Shown here: positions 1 to 8,906 of the stretch, piece by piece
How positions within the stretch are numbered: position 1 is the first letter of the stretch
Layout: the number at the start of each line of letters is the position of its first letter
Assembly (NCBI GenBank): GCA_900770295.1
Contig: CAAGJQ010000153.1
Location: 1-64,000 of the forward strand
Direction: 5' to 3'
Length of the DNA: 64,000 nucleotides
DNA from: an uncultured Oscillibacter sp.
GTDB lineage: Bacteria; Bacillota; Clostridia; Oscillospirales; Oscillospiraceae
The notes under the pieces: generated by a model
The model's input: the letters and a program-made list of their open reading frames with translations, nothing else
What the model was told of the DNA's origin: nothing
The model's database searches: none
Program-made: the position numbers and the translations under genes

Positions 1-1506
1 GAGCTGCCCCGGGAAGAGGCCATCAAATTCATGGAGCAGAAGGGCGAGCCCTACAAGGCGGAGCTCATCAACGACCTGCCCGAGGACGCCACCATCTCCT
101 TCTACAAGCAGGGCGAGTTCACCGACCTGTGCGCCGGTCCCCATCTGGATTCCACCGGCCGCATCAAGGGCAACGGCATCAAGCTGACCGCCTGCAACGC
201 CGCCTATTGGCGGGGCGACTCCAACCGGGAGACCCTGCAGCGCATCTACGGCATCGCCTTCCCCAAGAAGGAAGAGCTGGACGCGTATCTGGAGCGTATC
301 GAGGAGGCCAAGCGCCGGGACCACCGGAAGCTGGGCAAGGAGCTGGGCCTGTTTGCCTTCCGGGATGAGGCCCCCGGCTTCCCCTTCTATCTGCCCAAGG
401 GCATGGTGCTGAAGAACACCCTGATCGACTACTGGCGCCAGGTCCACAAGAAGTGGGACTATGTGGAGATCTCCACCCCCCAGATCATGCGCCGCACCCT
501 GTGGGAGACCTCCGGCCACTGGGACCACTACAAGGACAATATGTACACCACCGTCATCGACGACGAGGACTTTGCCATCAAGCCCATGAACTGCCCCGGC
601 AGTATCCTGGTCTATGACCTGGAGCCCCACTCCTACCGTGACCTGCCCTTGCGCTACGGTGAGCTGGGCCTGGTCCACCGCCATGAGCTCTCCGGCGCCC
701 TCCACGGCATGTTCCGCGTCCGCTGCTTCACCCAGGACGATGCCCATATCCTTCTGGCCAAGGAGCAGATCAAGGACGAGGTCATCCGCATTGCCCAGCT
801 GTTCGACGAGGTCTACTCCCTGTTCGGCCTGCCCTACAAGATCGAGTTGTCCACCATGCCCGAGGACCACATCGGCTCCGTGGAGGATTGGGACATTGCC
901 ACCGCTGCCCTGGCGGACGCCATCACCAGCATCGGCAAGACCTATGAGGTCAACCCCGGCGACGGCGCCTTCTACGGCCCCAAGCTGGACTTCCACATCC
1001 AGGACTCCCTGGGCCGTACCTGGCAGTGCGGCACCATTCAGCTGGACTACCAGCTGCCCGGCCGCTTTAACCTGGAGTACACCGGCGCCGACGGCGAGAA
1101 GCACTGCCCCGTCATGATCCACCGCGTGGTGTTCGGCTCCATCGAGCGCTTCATCGGCATCATCACCGAGCACTTCGCCGGCGCGTTCCCCACCTGGCTG
1201 TCTCCCGTCCAGGTAAAGCTGCTGCCCATCACCGACCGCGCCGCCGAGTACGCCGACCAGGTGGCCGCCAAGCTGGAGGCCGCCGGCTACCGTGTGGAGA
1301 CCGACCACCGCAACGAGAAGATCGGCAAGAAGATCCGCGAGGCCCAGCTGGAGAAGGTGCCCTACATGCTGGTCATCGGCGACAAGGAGGCCGAGGCGGG
1401 CAACGTGTCCGTCCGTCACCGCGCCGACGGCGACCTGGGCGTCATGTCCACCGAGGACTTTATGGCCCAGCTGAAGGAACTGGTGGATACCAAGGCCTGC
1501 AAGTAA
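1..1506 (+). CDS. thrS: Threonyl-tRNA synthetase (5' end outside window)
   Basis: Charges tRNA-Thr with threonine in the cytoplasm. The reading frame is open from base 1, so the N-terminus (TGS and part of the editing domain) lies upstream; about 501 of the usual 580-640 residues are here. Visible are the editing-domain signature FTDLCAGPH, class II motif 2 around RHELSGALHGMFRVR, the Zn/active-site MNCPG (followed by Ser instead of the usual His), motif 3 MIHRVVFGSIERF and the C-terminal anticodon-binding domain from about position 1200. It is followed by a strong terminator, so it ends its own transcription unit. Confidence 0.97.
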   Translation, partial: ELPREEAIKFMEQKGEPYKAELINDLPEDATISFYKQGEFTDLCAGPHLDSTGRIKGNGIKLTACNAAYWRGDSNRETLQRIYGIAFPKKEELDAYLERIEEAKRRDHRKLGKELGLFAFRDEAPGFPFYLPKGMVLKNTLIDYWRQVHKKWDYVEISTPQIMRRTLWETSGHWDHYKDNMYTTVIDDEDFAIKPMNCPGSILVYDLEPHSYRDLPLRYGELGLVHRHELSGALHGMFRVRCFTQDDAHILLAKEQIKDEVIRIAQLFDEVYSLFGLPYKIELSTMPEDHIGSVEDWDIATAALADAITSIGKTYEVNPGDGAFYGPKLDFHIQDSLGRTWQCGTIQLDYQLPGRFNLEYTGADGEKHCPVMIHRVVFGSIERFIGIITEHFAGAFPTWLSPVQVKLLPITDRAAEYADQVAAKLEAAGYRVETDHRNEKIGKKIREAQLEKVPYMLVIGDKEAEAGNVSVRHRADGDLGVMSTEDFMAQLKELVDTKACK

Positions 1507-1520
1507 AAACACAGCTTCCA

Positions 1521-1553
1521 AACACCGCACCCAAATGGGTGCGGTGTTTTTTT
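1521..1553 (+). terminator. Rho-independent terminator after thrS
   Basis: A 12-bp perfect stem (AACACCGCACCC / GGGTGCGGTGTT) with an AAAT loop runs into a T tract. Confidence 0.93.
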
Positions 1554-1672
1554 ACAGAGAGATGACCGCGAATGGCGGACAATTGTGCTACAAAAATAGA
1601 CAAAACGTTAGGTAATCTTGCGTAAAAAATATGTGGGCTTTACTGAAAATAAGAAAACGCGGCAAGAAGCCG

Positions 1673-1702
1673 TTGCAACTGCCAAAATGGGAGGAGTATA
1701 CT
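1673..1702 (+). promoter_or_regulatory. Sigma-A promoter for pyruvate carboxylase
   Basis: TTGCAA (1673-1678), 18-bp spacer, TATACT (1697-1702). It lies about 50 bp before the chosen start, giving a short leader. Confidence 0.65.
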
Positions 1703-1755
1703 GTAAAAAATCAAGGGACATCATAGGCGTTTTGTATAAAAGAGGAGGAACTATC

Positions 1756-4700
1756 ATGAGCAAAATGTTCAAAAAGGTGTTGATCGCCAACCGGGGCGAG
1801 ATTGCCATGCGCATTTTCCGGGCCTGTCATGACCTGGATTTGCAGACCATCGCCATCTACTCCAACGAAGACACCTACAGCCTGTTCCGCACGGCCGCCG
1901 ACGAGTCCTATCTGATCGGCGAGAACGAGAGCCCGCTGGGGGCCTATCTGAATATCCCGCGCATCATCCAGCTGGCCAAGCAGCACGGCGCCGACGCCAT
2001 CCATCCCGGCTACGGCTTCCTGTCCGAGAACGGCGACTTCGCCCGGGCCTGCGAGGAGGCGGGCATCCAGTTCATCGGCCCCAGCTCCAAAATTCTGGAC
2101 ATGATGGGCGACAAGCTGTCCGCCAAGCAGATGGCCGTGGAGTGCGGCGTGCCCATCACCCCCGGCACCACGGAGCCGCTGAAGAGCCGGGAGGAGGCCC
2201 AGAAGCTGGCCATGGAGTTCGGCTTCCCGGTGATCCTGAAGGCGGCGGCGGGCGGCGGCGGCCGGGGCATGCGCCGCTGCGACACCGTGGAGGAAGTGGG
2301 CGTCAACTTCGACCTGGTGAAGGCGGAGGCCAAGAAGGCCTTCGGCAACGACGATATCTTCATGGAGAAATTCCTGGTGGAGCCCAAGCACATCGAGGTC
2401 CAGATCCTGGGCGATGAGTTCGGCAATGTGGTCCACCTGTACGAGCGGGACTGCTCCCTCCAGCGGCGGTATCAGAAGGTGGTGGAGTTCACCCCGGCCT
2501 TCTCCGTGGATGAAAAGGTGCGCCAGGCCCTGTATGATGACGCGGTGAAGATCGCCAGGCACGTGGGCTATGTCAACGCCGGCACCCTGGAGTTCCTGGT
2601 GGACAAGGAAGGCCATCACTACTTTATCGAGATGAACCCCCGCATCCAGGTGGAGCACACCGTTACCGAGATGGTCACGGGCATCGACCTGGTGCGCTCC
2701 CAGATCCTGATTGCCGAGGGCCGTCCCCTCAGCGACCCGGAGATCGGCATCACCAGCCAGGCGGATATCCACCAGAACGGCTACGCCATCCAGTGCCGCG
2801 TCACCACCGAGGACCCGGCCAACAACTTCGCCCCCGATACCGGCAAGATCACGGCCTACCGCTCCGCCGGCGGCTTCGGCATCCGGCTGGACGGCGGCAA
2901 CGCCTACACCGGCGCCGTCATCTCCCCCTACTACGACTCCCTGCTGGTGAAGATCACCACCTGGGACAACACCTTTGAGGGCGTGTGCCGCAAGGCGGCC
3001 CGGGCCATCAACGAGGTCCATGTCCGGGGCGTCAAGACCAACATCGCCTTTATCACCAACATCCTGAAGAACCCCACCTTCATGGCCGGCAAGTGCCACA
3101 CGAAGTTCATCGACGAGACGCCGGAGCTGTTCCAGATCGACGAGAGCCAGGACCGGGCCACCAAGATGCTCAAGTACATCGGCAACATCGTGGTGAAGGA
3201 GCAGGACGGCCACAAGTTCTATGACACGCCCCGGTTCCCGCCGGTCACCGGAAACCGTCCCGACGGCCTGAAGCAGCTGCTGGACGCCAAGGGCCCCAAG
3301 GCCGTGGCGGACTGGGTGCTGGACCAGAAAAAGCTGCTGGTCTGCGACACCACCTGCCGCGACGCCCACCAGTCCCTGCTTGCCACCCGGGTCCGCACCC
3401 GGGATATCGTGAAGGGCATGGAGGGCACTTCCGAGATTCTGGCGGACGCCTTCTCCCTGGAGTGCTGGGGCGGCGCCACCTTTGACGTGGCCTACCGCTT
3501 CCTCCACGAGTCTCCCTGGGAGCGGCTGGACCTGATCCGGGAAAAGGCCCCCAACCTGCTGCTGCAGATGCTCCTCCGGGGCGCCAACGCCGTGGGCTAC
3601 ACCAATTACCCCGACAACGTCATCCGGGAGTTCATCAAGGAGGCCGCCCGCTCCGGCATCGATGTGTTCCGGGTGTTCGACTCCCTGAACTGGCTGCCCG
3701 GCATGGAGGTGGCCATGGACGAGGTGCTGAACCAGGATAAGATCTGCCAGGCCACCATCTGCTATACCGGCGACATCCTGGACCCTAAGCGGGATAAGTA
3801 TCCTTTGGACTACTATGTGAAGCTGGCGAAGGAGCTGGAGCACCGGGGCGCCCACATGCTGTGCATCAAGGACATGTCCGGCATCCTGAAGCCCTACGCC
3901 GCCAAGAAGCTGGTCTCCACACTGAAGCAGGAGATCGGCATCCCCATCCAGCTCCACACCCACGACACCTCCGGCAACCAGGTGGCCGCCTGCCTGCTGG
4001 CGGCGGAGGCCGGCGTGGACGTGGTGGACCTGGCCATCAGCTCCATGGCCGGCATGACCAGCCAGCCCTCCATGAACGCCGTGGTGGCGGCCCTCCAGGG
4101 CACCGAGCGGGACACCGGATTGGACCTGGACCGGCTCCAGTACCTGACCGACTACTGGGAGGATGTGCGCAAGCGCTACGACTCCTTCGAGGGCGGCATC
4201 AAGTGCAACAGCACCGACATCTACCGCTATGAGATCCCCGGCGGCCAGTACACGAACCTGAAGCCCCAGGTGGAGTCCCTGGGCCTGGGCAGCCGGTTCA
4301 CGGAGGTCAAGGAGAACTACCGCAAGGTCAATGAGATGCTGGGCGACATCGTGAAGGTGACGCCGTCCTCCAAGATGGTGGGCGATCTGGCCATCTTCAT
4401 GACCCAGAACAACCTGACGCCGGAGACCATCGTGGAAAAGGGCGAGGGCCTGGCCTTCCCGGACAGCGCCGTCAGCTACTTCTCCGGCATGATGGGCCAG
4501 CCCGCCGGCGGCTTCCCCAAGGACTTGCAGAAAGTCGTCCTCAAGGGCAAGGAACCCATCACCTGCCGTCCCGGCGAGCTGCTGCCCCCGGTGGACTTCG
4601 AGGCCAAGAAGCGGGAGATGCAGTCCTTCGACCCGGACCCCAGCTGGCGCGCCGTCCTGAGCTACTGCCTGTATCCCAAGGTGGTGGAGGACTACGTGAA

Positions 4701-5172
4701 GCAGCAGAAGGAGTACGGCTACATCATGCGCCTGGGCAGCCACGTGTTCTTCCACGGCCTGGCGGTAGGCGAGACCAACAAGGTCAACATCGCCGATGGC
4801 AAGACCCTGGTCATCAAGTACCTGGGTCTGGGTGAGGTCGACAAAGAGGGCATGCGCACCGTCAGCTTTGAACTCAACGGCATCCGCCGGGATGTGCAGG
4901 TGCCCGACGAGGCGGCCCAGAAGAGCATCGTCAAGGTGCCCATGGCGGACCCGGAGGACAAGAGCCAGGTGGGCGCTTCCATCCCCGGCGCGGTCAGCAA
5001 GATCGGCGTCAAGGTGGGCGACCGTGTGGAGAAGAACCAGACGCTGGTGACCATCGAGGCCATGAAGATGGAGACCGCCATCACCGCCCGCATGAGCGGC
5101 GTGGTGGAGACCATCGAAGTCAGGGAGGGCGACACCGTCAAGGGCGGCCAGCTGCTGCTGACGATCCGGTGA
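1756..5172 (+). CDS. pyc: Pyruvate carboxylase, single-chain
   Basis: ATP- and biotin-dependent carboxylation of pyruvate to oxaloacetate (anaplerosis). At 1138 residues it has the normal length of the alpha4 enzyme. Order: biotin carboxylase (residues 1 to about 455, starting KVLIANRGEIAMRI, with glycine-rich ATP-grasp KAAAGGGGRGM near 162), carboxyltransferase (DTTCRDAHQSLLATR near 531), and C-terminal biotinyl domain with AMKM, Lys1104 being the biotinylated residue. The frame is open upstream to 1618, but ATG 1756 has the AGAGGAGG ribosome site and the family's typical N-terminus. The oxaloacetate could feed aspartate and hence the DAP genes at 60 kb; that link is inference. Confidence 0.98.
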   Translation: MSKMFKKVLIANRGEIAMRIFRACHDLDLQTIAIYSNEDTYSLFRTAADESYLIGENESPLGAYLNIPRIIQLAKQHGADAIHPGYGFLSENGDFARACEEAGIQFIGPSSKILDMMGDKLSAKQMAVECGVPITPGTTEPLKSREEAQKLAMEFGFPVILKAAAGGGGRGMRRCDTVEEVGVNFDLVKAEAKKAFGNDDIFMEKFLVEPKHIEVQILGDEFGNVVHLYERDCSLQRRYQKVVEFTPAFSVDEKVRQALYDDAVKIARHVGYVNAGTLEFLVDKEGHHYFIEMNPRIQVEHTVTEMVTGIDLVRSQILIAEGRPLSDPEIGITSQADIHQNGYAIQCRVTTEDPANNFAPDTGKITAYRSAGGFGIRLDGGNAYTGAVISPYYDSLLVKITTWDNTFEGVCRKAARAINEVHVRGVKTNIAFITNILKNPTFMAGKCHTKFIDETPELFQIDESQDRATKMLKYIGNIVVKEQDGHKFYDTPRFPPVTGNRPDGLKQLLDAKGPKAVADWVLDQKKLLVCDTTCRDAHQSLLATRVRTRDIVKGMEGTSEILADAFSLECWGGATFDVAYRFLHESPWERLDLIREKAPNLLLQMLLRGANAVGYTNYPDNVIREFIKEAARSGIDVFRVFDSLNWLPGMEVAMDEVLNQDKICQATICYTGDILDPKRDKYPLDYYVKLAKELEHRGAHMLCIKDMSGILKPYAAKKLVSTLKQEIGIPIQLHTHDTSGNQVAACLLAAEAGVDVVDLAISSMAGMTSQPSMNAVVAALQGTERDTGLDLDRLQYLTDYWEDVRKRYDSFEGGIKCNSTDIYRYEIPGGQYTNLKPQVESLGLGSRFTEVKENYRKVNEMLGDIVKVTPSSKMVGDLAIFMTQNNLTPETIVEKGEGLAFPDSAVSYFSGMMGQPAGGFPKDLQKVVLKGKEPITCRPGELLPPVDFEAKKREMQSFDPDPSWRAVLSYCLYPKVVEDYVKQQKEYGYIMRLGSHVFFHGLAVGETNKVNIADGKTLVIKYLGLGEVDKEGMRTVSFELNGIRRDVQVPDEAAQKSIVKVPMADPEDKSQVGASIPGAVSKIGVKVGDRVEKNQTLVTIEAMKMETAITARMSGVVETIEVREGDTVKGGQLLLTIR

Positions 5173-5208
5173 GAGCGGACAATAGGTACGACCTATCTCG
5201 GCAATCTC

Positions 5209-5245
5209 AACAAGAAAGGGCCTGCCGGGAGCAGGGCACTTTGTT
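5209..5245 (+). terminator. Imperfect hairpin after pyc, possible terminator
   Basis: GGCCTGC / GCAGGGC with flanking AACAA / TTGTT forms an imperfect stem followed by a short T-rich stretch. A second small hairpin (ATAGGT-ACG-ACCTAT) precedes it at 5182-5196. Confidence 0.35.
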
Positions 5246-5357
5246 CAGAATGACTCTTCTTGCAGGAATATATGCAAAATCATGCAAAAACAAATCTGGA
5301 TATGAAACTTATCTGGCAAGTACTTGCAGAAAATTATCAATAAAGGCAAAGAAATAC

Positions 5358-5386
5358 TTGAAAAATGAAAGAAACTACGGTATGAT
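5358..5386 (+). promoter_or_regulatory. Sigma-A promoter for the TAXI-TRAP genes
   Basis: TTGAAA (5358-5363), 17-bp spacer, TATGAT (5381-5386), in an A/T-rich stretch 54 bp before the start codon. Confidence 0.75.
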
Positions 5387-5439
5387 ATGCAAGTAACTGC
5401 AAGACCCCTGGATCAAAACATTGAAAAGAGGATTGAAAG

Positions 5440-6468
5440 ATGAAGAAGTTTCTGTCTTTACTGATGGCTGTCATGATGATGGCCACCGTCCTGACCGCCT
5501 GCGGCGGCAGCAAGACCGAAGAGCAACCCGCCAGCACCGATGGTGACAAGGCCCAGGAAGAGACCCAGGCTCCCGCCTCCACCGGCTCCGAGCTGACCTT
5601 TACCACCGGCGGTTCCTCCGGCACTTACTATGCCTTCGGCTCCGTGCTGGCAGGCCAGATCAGCGACTGCACCGGCAGCAAGATCACCGCTGTCGAGGGC
5701 AAGGGCTCTCAGGGCAACATTGAGCTGATGGACATGAACGGCGCCCAGCTGGGCCTCGTCCAGTCCGACGTCATGAGCTACGCCTACAGCGGCACCAACC
5801 TGTTCGCCGAGACCGGCAAGGTTGACTGCTTCTCCACCGTGGCCGCCCTGTACATGGAGCAGGTCCAGATCGTCACCTGCGACCCCAGCATCAAGACCGT
5901 TGCCGACCTGGCCGGCAAGAACGTGTCCATCGGTGACTCCGGCTCCGGCGTGTACTACAACGCCATCGACGTCCTGGGCGCCTACGGCCTGACCGAAGAG
6001 GACATCAATCCCACCTACCAGGGCTTCGGCGACAGCGCTGACGCTCTGAAGGACGGCAAGATCGACGCCGCCTTCGTGGTTGCCGGTGCTCCCACCACCG
6101 CCATTACCGAGCTGGCCAGCTCCAAGGATGTCTATCTGGTGAGCCTGGACGACGAGCACATCGAGACCCTGCTGGCCCAGTCCCCCTATTACAGCAAGTA
6201 CGTGATCCCCGCTGACACCTACGGCCTGGATTCCGACACCACCACCGTGGCCGTCGGCGCCGTGGTCATCGCCCGCGACGATGTCTCCGAGGAGGACGTG
6301 TACAACTTCTGCTCCGGCGTGTTTGAGCACATCGACGAGATCACCGCTGTCCACGCCAAGGGCGCTGAGCTGAGCCTGGACTTTGCCACTTCCGTGACCT
6401 CCGTTCCCTATCATGCCGGCGCTGCCAAGTACTTCGCCGAGAAGGGCTACGACGTTCCCACCAAGTAA
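5440..6468 (+). CDS. TAXI-family TRAP transporter solute-binding lipoprotein
   Basis: Extracytoplasmic substrate receptor of a tripartite ATP-independent transporter. The 342-residue product begins with a lipoprotein signal peptide, MKKFLSLLMAV to lipobox LTAC with Cys21 as lipidation site, then a Ser/Thr/Glu-rich linker. The mature part has the TAXI pattern: FTTGGSSGTYYAFGSVLAGQI near the start, GSQGNIELM, and the IGDSGSGVYYNA loop. Substrate cannot be read from sequence; TAXI receptors are often linked to glutamate or other carboxylates. The fused permease follows after 169 bp containing a strong hairpin. Confidence 0.93.
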   Translation: MKKFLSLLMAVMMMATVLTACGGSKTEEQPASTDGDKAQEETQAPASTGSELTFTTGGSSGTYYAFGSVLAGQISDCTGSKITAVEGKGSQGNIELMDMNGAQLGLVQSDVMSYAYSGTNLFAETGKVDCFSTVAALYMEQVQIVTCDPSIKTVADLAGKNVSIGDSGSGVYYNAIDVLGAYGLTEEDINPTYQGFGDSADALKDGKIDAAFVVAGAPTTAITELASSKDVYLVSLDDEHIETLLAQSPYYSKYVIPADTYGLDSDTTTVAVGAVVIARDDVSEEDVYNFCSGVFEHIDEITAVHAKGAELSLDFATSVTSVPYHAGAAKYFAEKGYDVPTK

Positions 6469-6513
6469 GACGTTCAGAACCTGTTAAAAAACCATAAAAA
6501 ACCCTCCGAGAGG

Positions 6514-6538
6514 CTGCGGCGGGCCAGGCCCGCCGCAG
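6514..6538 (+). promoter_or_regulatory. Intercistronic hairpin between receptor and permease
   Basis: A perfect 12-bp inverted repeat (CTGCGGCGGGCC / GGCCCGCCGCAG) has a single-base centre and no T tract. Such a stem can protect the receptor mRNA 3' end and lower expression of the downstream permease. Confidence 0.6.
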
Positions 6539-6637
6539 TCCCTTGTCGGTTTTACGAGATGAATGAGTTTCCACGGAAAAACGGTGGAAAGTCATGCGTT
6601 TCGTAAACGAATCTGGTGAGAAAGCGAGGAAAGCAGC

Positions 6638-8659
6638 ATGAGCTTTTGGAAAAAGAGTGAAAAAGCTCCCGTAGACACTGCTCCGGCGGAGGATGCCGCC
6701 ATCGGCACAGCCGCCGATGTGGAAGCGGTCATGAAAAAGTACGACAGGGAGTCCAACACCCGTATCTGGGAGGGACGGCCCAAACTGTTTGTTCGCGTGT
6801 TTATGGTGTTCTTTTCCCTGTGGAGCATCTATGTCACGCTGTTCAGCACCGCCCTGCCGGAGGTCCGGCTGAGCCTGTTTCTGGGCATGGTCCTGCTGAT
6901 GGGCTATCTGAACTTCCCCGCCCGGAAGAACCATGTGAAGGTGAACTCCATGCCCTGGTACGACATCGTCATTATGGTACTGGGCTCCGGCGCGTTTTTC
7001 TACTACGCGGCCAACGCGCAAAAGATCATCAAGCTGTCCCTGCGGACCGCCAAGGACCCCTTCCTGCTGGCCATCGGCGTCGTCGGCATCATTGCGCTGA
7101 TCGAGCTGTGCCGCCGCAGCGTGGGTTTGCCCATTCTGTGCGTGGTGGGCGCCCTGCTGGTGTACACCTTTACCCAGGTGCAGCCCCAGCTGGTCATCTA
7201 TAACCTGTTCTACACCACCTCCGGCGTCATGAACACGCCCATCAACGTCTGCGCCAAGTACATCGTGGTGTTCATCATCTTCGGCGCCTTCCTGGAGCGC
7301 ACAGGCATCGCCCAGTTCTTCATTGACCTGGCAAACTCCGTGGCCGGCGCCTCCGCCGGCGGCCCTGCCAAGGTGGCCGTCATCTCCTCCGCCCTGTGCG
7401 GCATGGTGTCCGGCTCCTCCGTGGGCAACACCGTCACCACCGGCTCCGTCACCATCCCCATGATGAAAAAGACCGGCTATAAGGGCGAGTTCGCCGGCGC
7501 CGTGGAGGCCGCTGCTTCCACCGGCGGTCAGATCATGCCTCCCATCATGGGCGCCGCCGCCTTCCTGATGGCGGAGTACATGGGCGTCAGCTACGCCACC
7601 GTGGCCGTAAAGGCCATCCTGCCCGCCGTGCTGTACTTCACCGGCATCTACATCGCCGTCCATCTGGAGGCCAAGAAGCTGGGCCTGAAGGGCATCCCCA
7701 AGGACCAGCTGCCCAAGTTCGGCGTGCTGATCAAGAGGATTTACCTGCTGGCGCCCCTGGTGGTGCTGGTGGGCATGGTGGCCACCAACATGAAGACCAT
7801 GCAGTTCTCTGCGGCTGTGGCTATCATCGTGGCCATCGCGGTGAGCATCCCCCACACCATCGCGGACAGCCGTCCCCAGGAGGGGGAGGAAGGCGGCTTC
7901 CTCAAACACGCCTGGAACACCCTGAAGAACCTGGGTATCATGTGCTTCAACGCCCTGGAGGCCGGTGGCAAAGGCACCATCACCGTGGCTGTGGCCTGCG
8001 CCATGGCCGGCATCGTGGCTGGCTGCATCACCGTCACCGGTTTGGCCTCCAAGCTGATCACCGCCATCGTGACGATTTCCGGCGGCCACGCCATGATCGC
8101 CCTGGTGCTGACCATGCTGTGCTGCATCGTGCTGGGCATGGGCGTGCCCACCACCGCCAACTACTGCATCATGGCGGCCACCTGCGCCCCCATCCTGATC
8201 AAGATCGGCATCCCCACCGTGGCTGCCCACTTCTTCGTGTTCTACTTTGGCATCGTGGCGGACATTACCCCGCCCGTGGCTCTGGCGGCCTACGCCGGCA
8301 GCGCCATCGCCAAGGCCGACCCCATGAAAACGGGCTTCAATGCCACGAAGCTGGCCATCGCGGCCTTCATCGTCCCCTATATCTTCGCGCTGAACCCCGC
8401 CATGCTGTTCATCGACACCAACGCCCTTCAGGTAGTGCAGATCATCATCAGCTCCCTGATCGGCCTGTTCGGCGTGGCCTCCGCCCTCAACGGCTTCCTG
8501 TACTGCAAGATCAACCCCCTGTTCCGCATCCTGCTGGTAGCCGGCGGTCTGGGCATGATGATCCCCGGTACGCTGACCGATGTCATCGGTCTGGCCGTGG
8601 TGGCCGGTGTGGTCATCCTGCAGCGCGCCTCCGCCAAGCGGCTGGCCGTCAACGCCTGA
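6638..8659 (+). CDS. TRAP transporter fused permease (DctQM-type, TAXI-associated)
   Basis: Ion-driven membrane permease that takes substrate from the upstream TAXI receptor. The 673-residue protein has a cytoplasmic N-terminus, a small DctQ-like membrane part (about residues 45-170) and a large DctM-like part with many hydrophobic segments. TRAP-typical glycine/proline-rich loops are visible (STGGQIMPPIMGAAAFLMAEYMG; VLGMGVPTTANYCIMA). The start at ATG 6638 has an AGGAAAG ribosome site. A strong terminator follows, so the receptor and permease form the whole unit. Confidence 0.94.
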   Translation: MSFWKKSEKAPVDTAPAEDAAIGTAADVEAVMKKYDRESNTRIWEGRPKLFVRVFMVFFSLWSIYVTLFSTALPEVRLSLFLGMVLLMGYLNFPARKNHVKVNSMPWYDIVIMVLGSGAFFYYAANAQKIIKLSLRTAKDPFLLAIGVVGIIALIELCRRSVGLPILCVVGALLVYTFTQVQPQLVIYNLFYTTSGVMNTPINVCAKYIVVFIIFGAFLERTGIAQFFIDLANSVAGASAGGPAKVAVISSALCGMVSGSSVGNTVTTGSVTIPMMKKTGYKGEFAGAVEAAASTGGQIMPPIMGAAAFLMAEYMGVSYATVAVKAILPAVLYFTGIYIAVHLEAKKLGLKGIPKDQLPKFGVLIKRIYLLAPLVVLVGMVATNMKTMQFSAAVAIIVAIAVSIPHTIADSRPQEGEEGGFLKHAWNTLKNLGIMCFNALEAGGKGTITVAVACAMAGIVAGCITVTGLASKLITAIVTISGGHAMIALVLTMLCCIVLGMGVPTTANYCIMAATCAPILIKIGIPTVAAHFFVFYFGIVADITPPVALAAYAGSAIAKADPMKTGFNATKLAIAAFIVPYIFALNPAMLFIDTNALQVVQIIISSLIGLFGVASALNGFLYCKINPLFRILLVAGGLGMMIPGTLTDVIGLAVVAGVVILQRASAKRLAVNA

Positions 8660-8690
8660 ACCGCAGCATCGGGAAAAAGAAATATTCGGT

Positions 8691-8732
8691 AAAAAAGAAC
8701 CACTCTTCTCCGGGAAGAGTGGTTCTTTTTTT
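8691..8732 (+). terminator. Terminator after the TRAP permease
   Basis: An 18-bp stem (ending AAGAACCACTCTTC / GAAGAGTGGTTCTT), 5-nt loop and a run of seven T. Confidence 0.95.
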
Positions 8733-8835
8733 GTTTTTGGGATTCTTCAGAAAATTCTGGAAACCATTTGAGGCGCAGGACCGTCTAATCAGTGAAAGGG
8801 CTGTGTACGGTACAAAAACTGTTACTGTTTTGTTG

Positions 8836-8864
8836 TTGCTTTGCATATGCAACTGTACTAGCAT
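8836..8864 (+). promoter_or_regulatory. Promoter with palindrome in the spacer, MFP-ABC-SLH operon
   Basis: TTGCTT (8836-8841), 17-bp spacer, TAGCAT (8859-8864). The spacer holds the perfect 12-bp palindrome TTGCATATGCAA (8841-8852), a candidate operator placed to block RNA polymerase. Confidence 0.45.
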
Positions 8865-8906
8865 GAATCATACAGTCTGTGAAAGATCGATGAAGGAGAA
8901 AGGACT

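Noticed and set aside
1554..1672. Other promoter-like hexamers in the thrS-pyc gap (TTGTGC, TTGCGT)
   Set aside because: Neither has a good -10 at 16-18 bp; the TTGCAA-18-TATACT pair downstream is clearly better.
1711..4755. 1014-codon open frame on the minus strand opposite pyruvate carboxylase
   Set aside because: It is the GC-rich mirror of a fully conserved gene, Leu/His/Gly-rich, without ribosome site or family resemblance.
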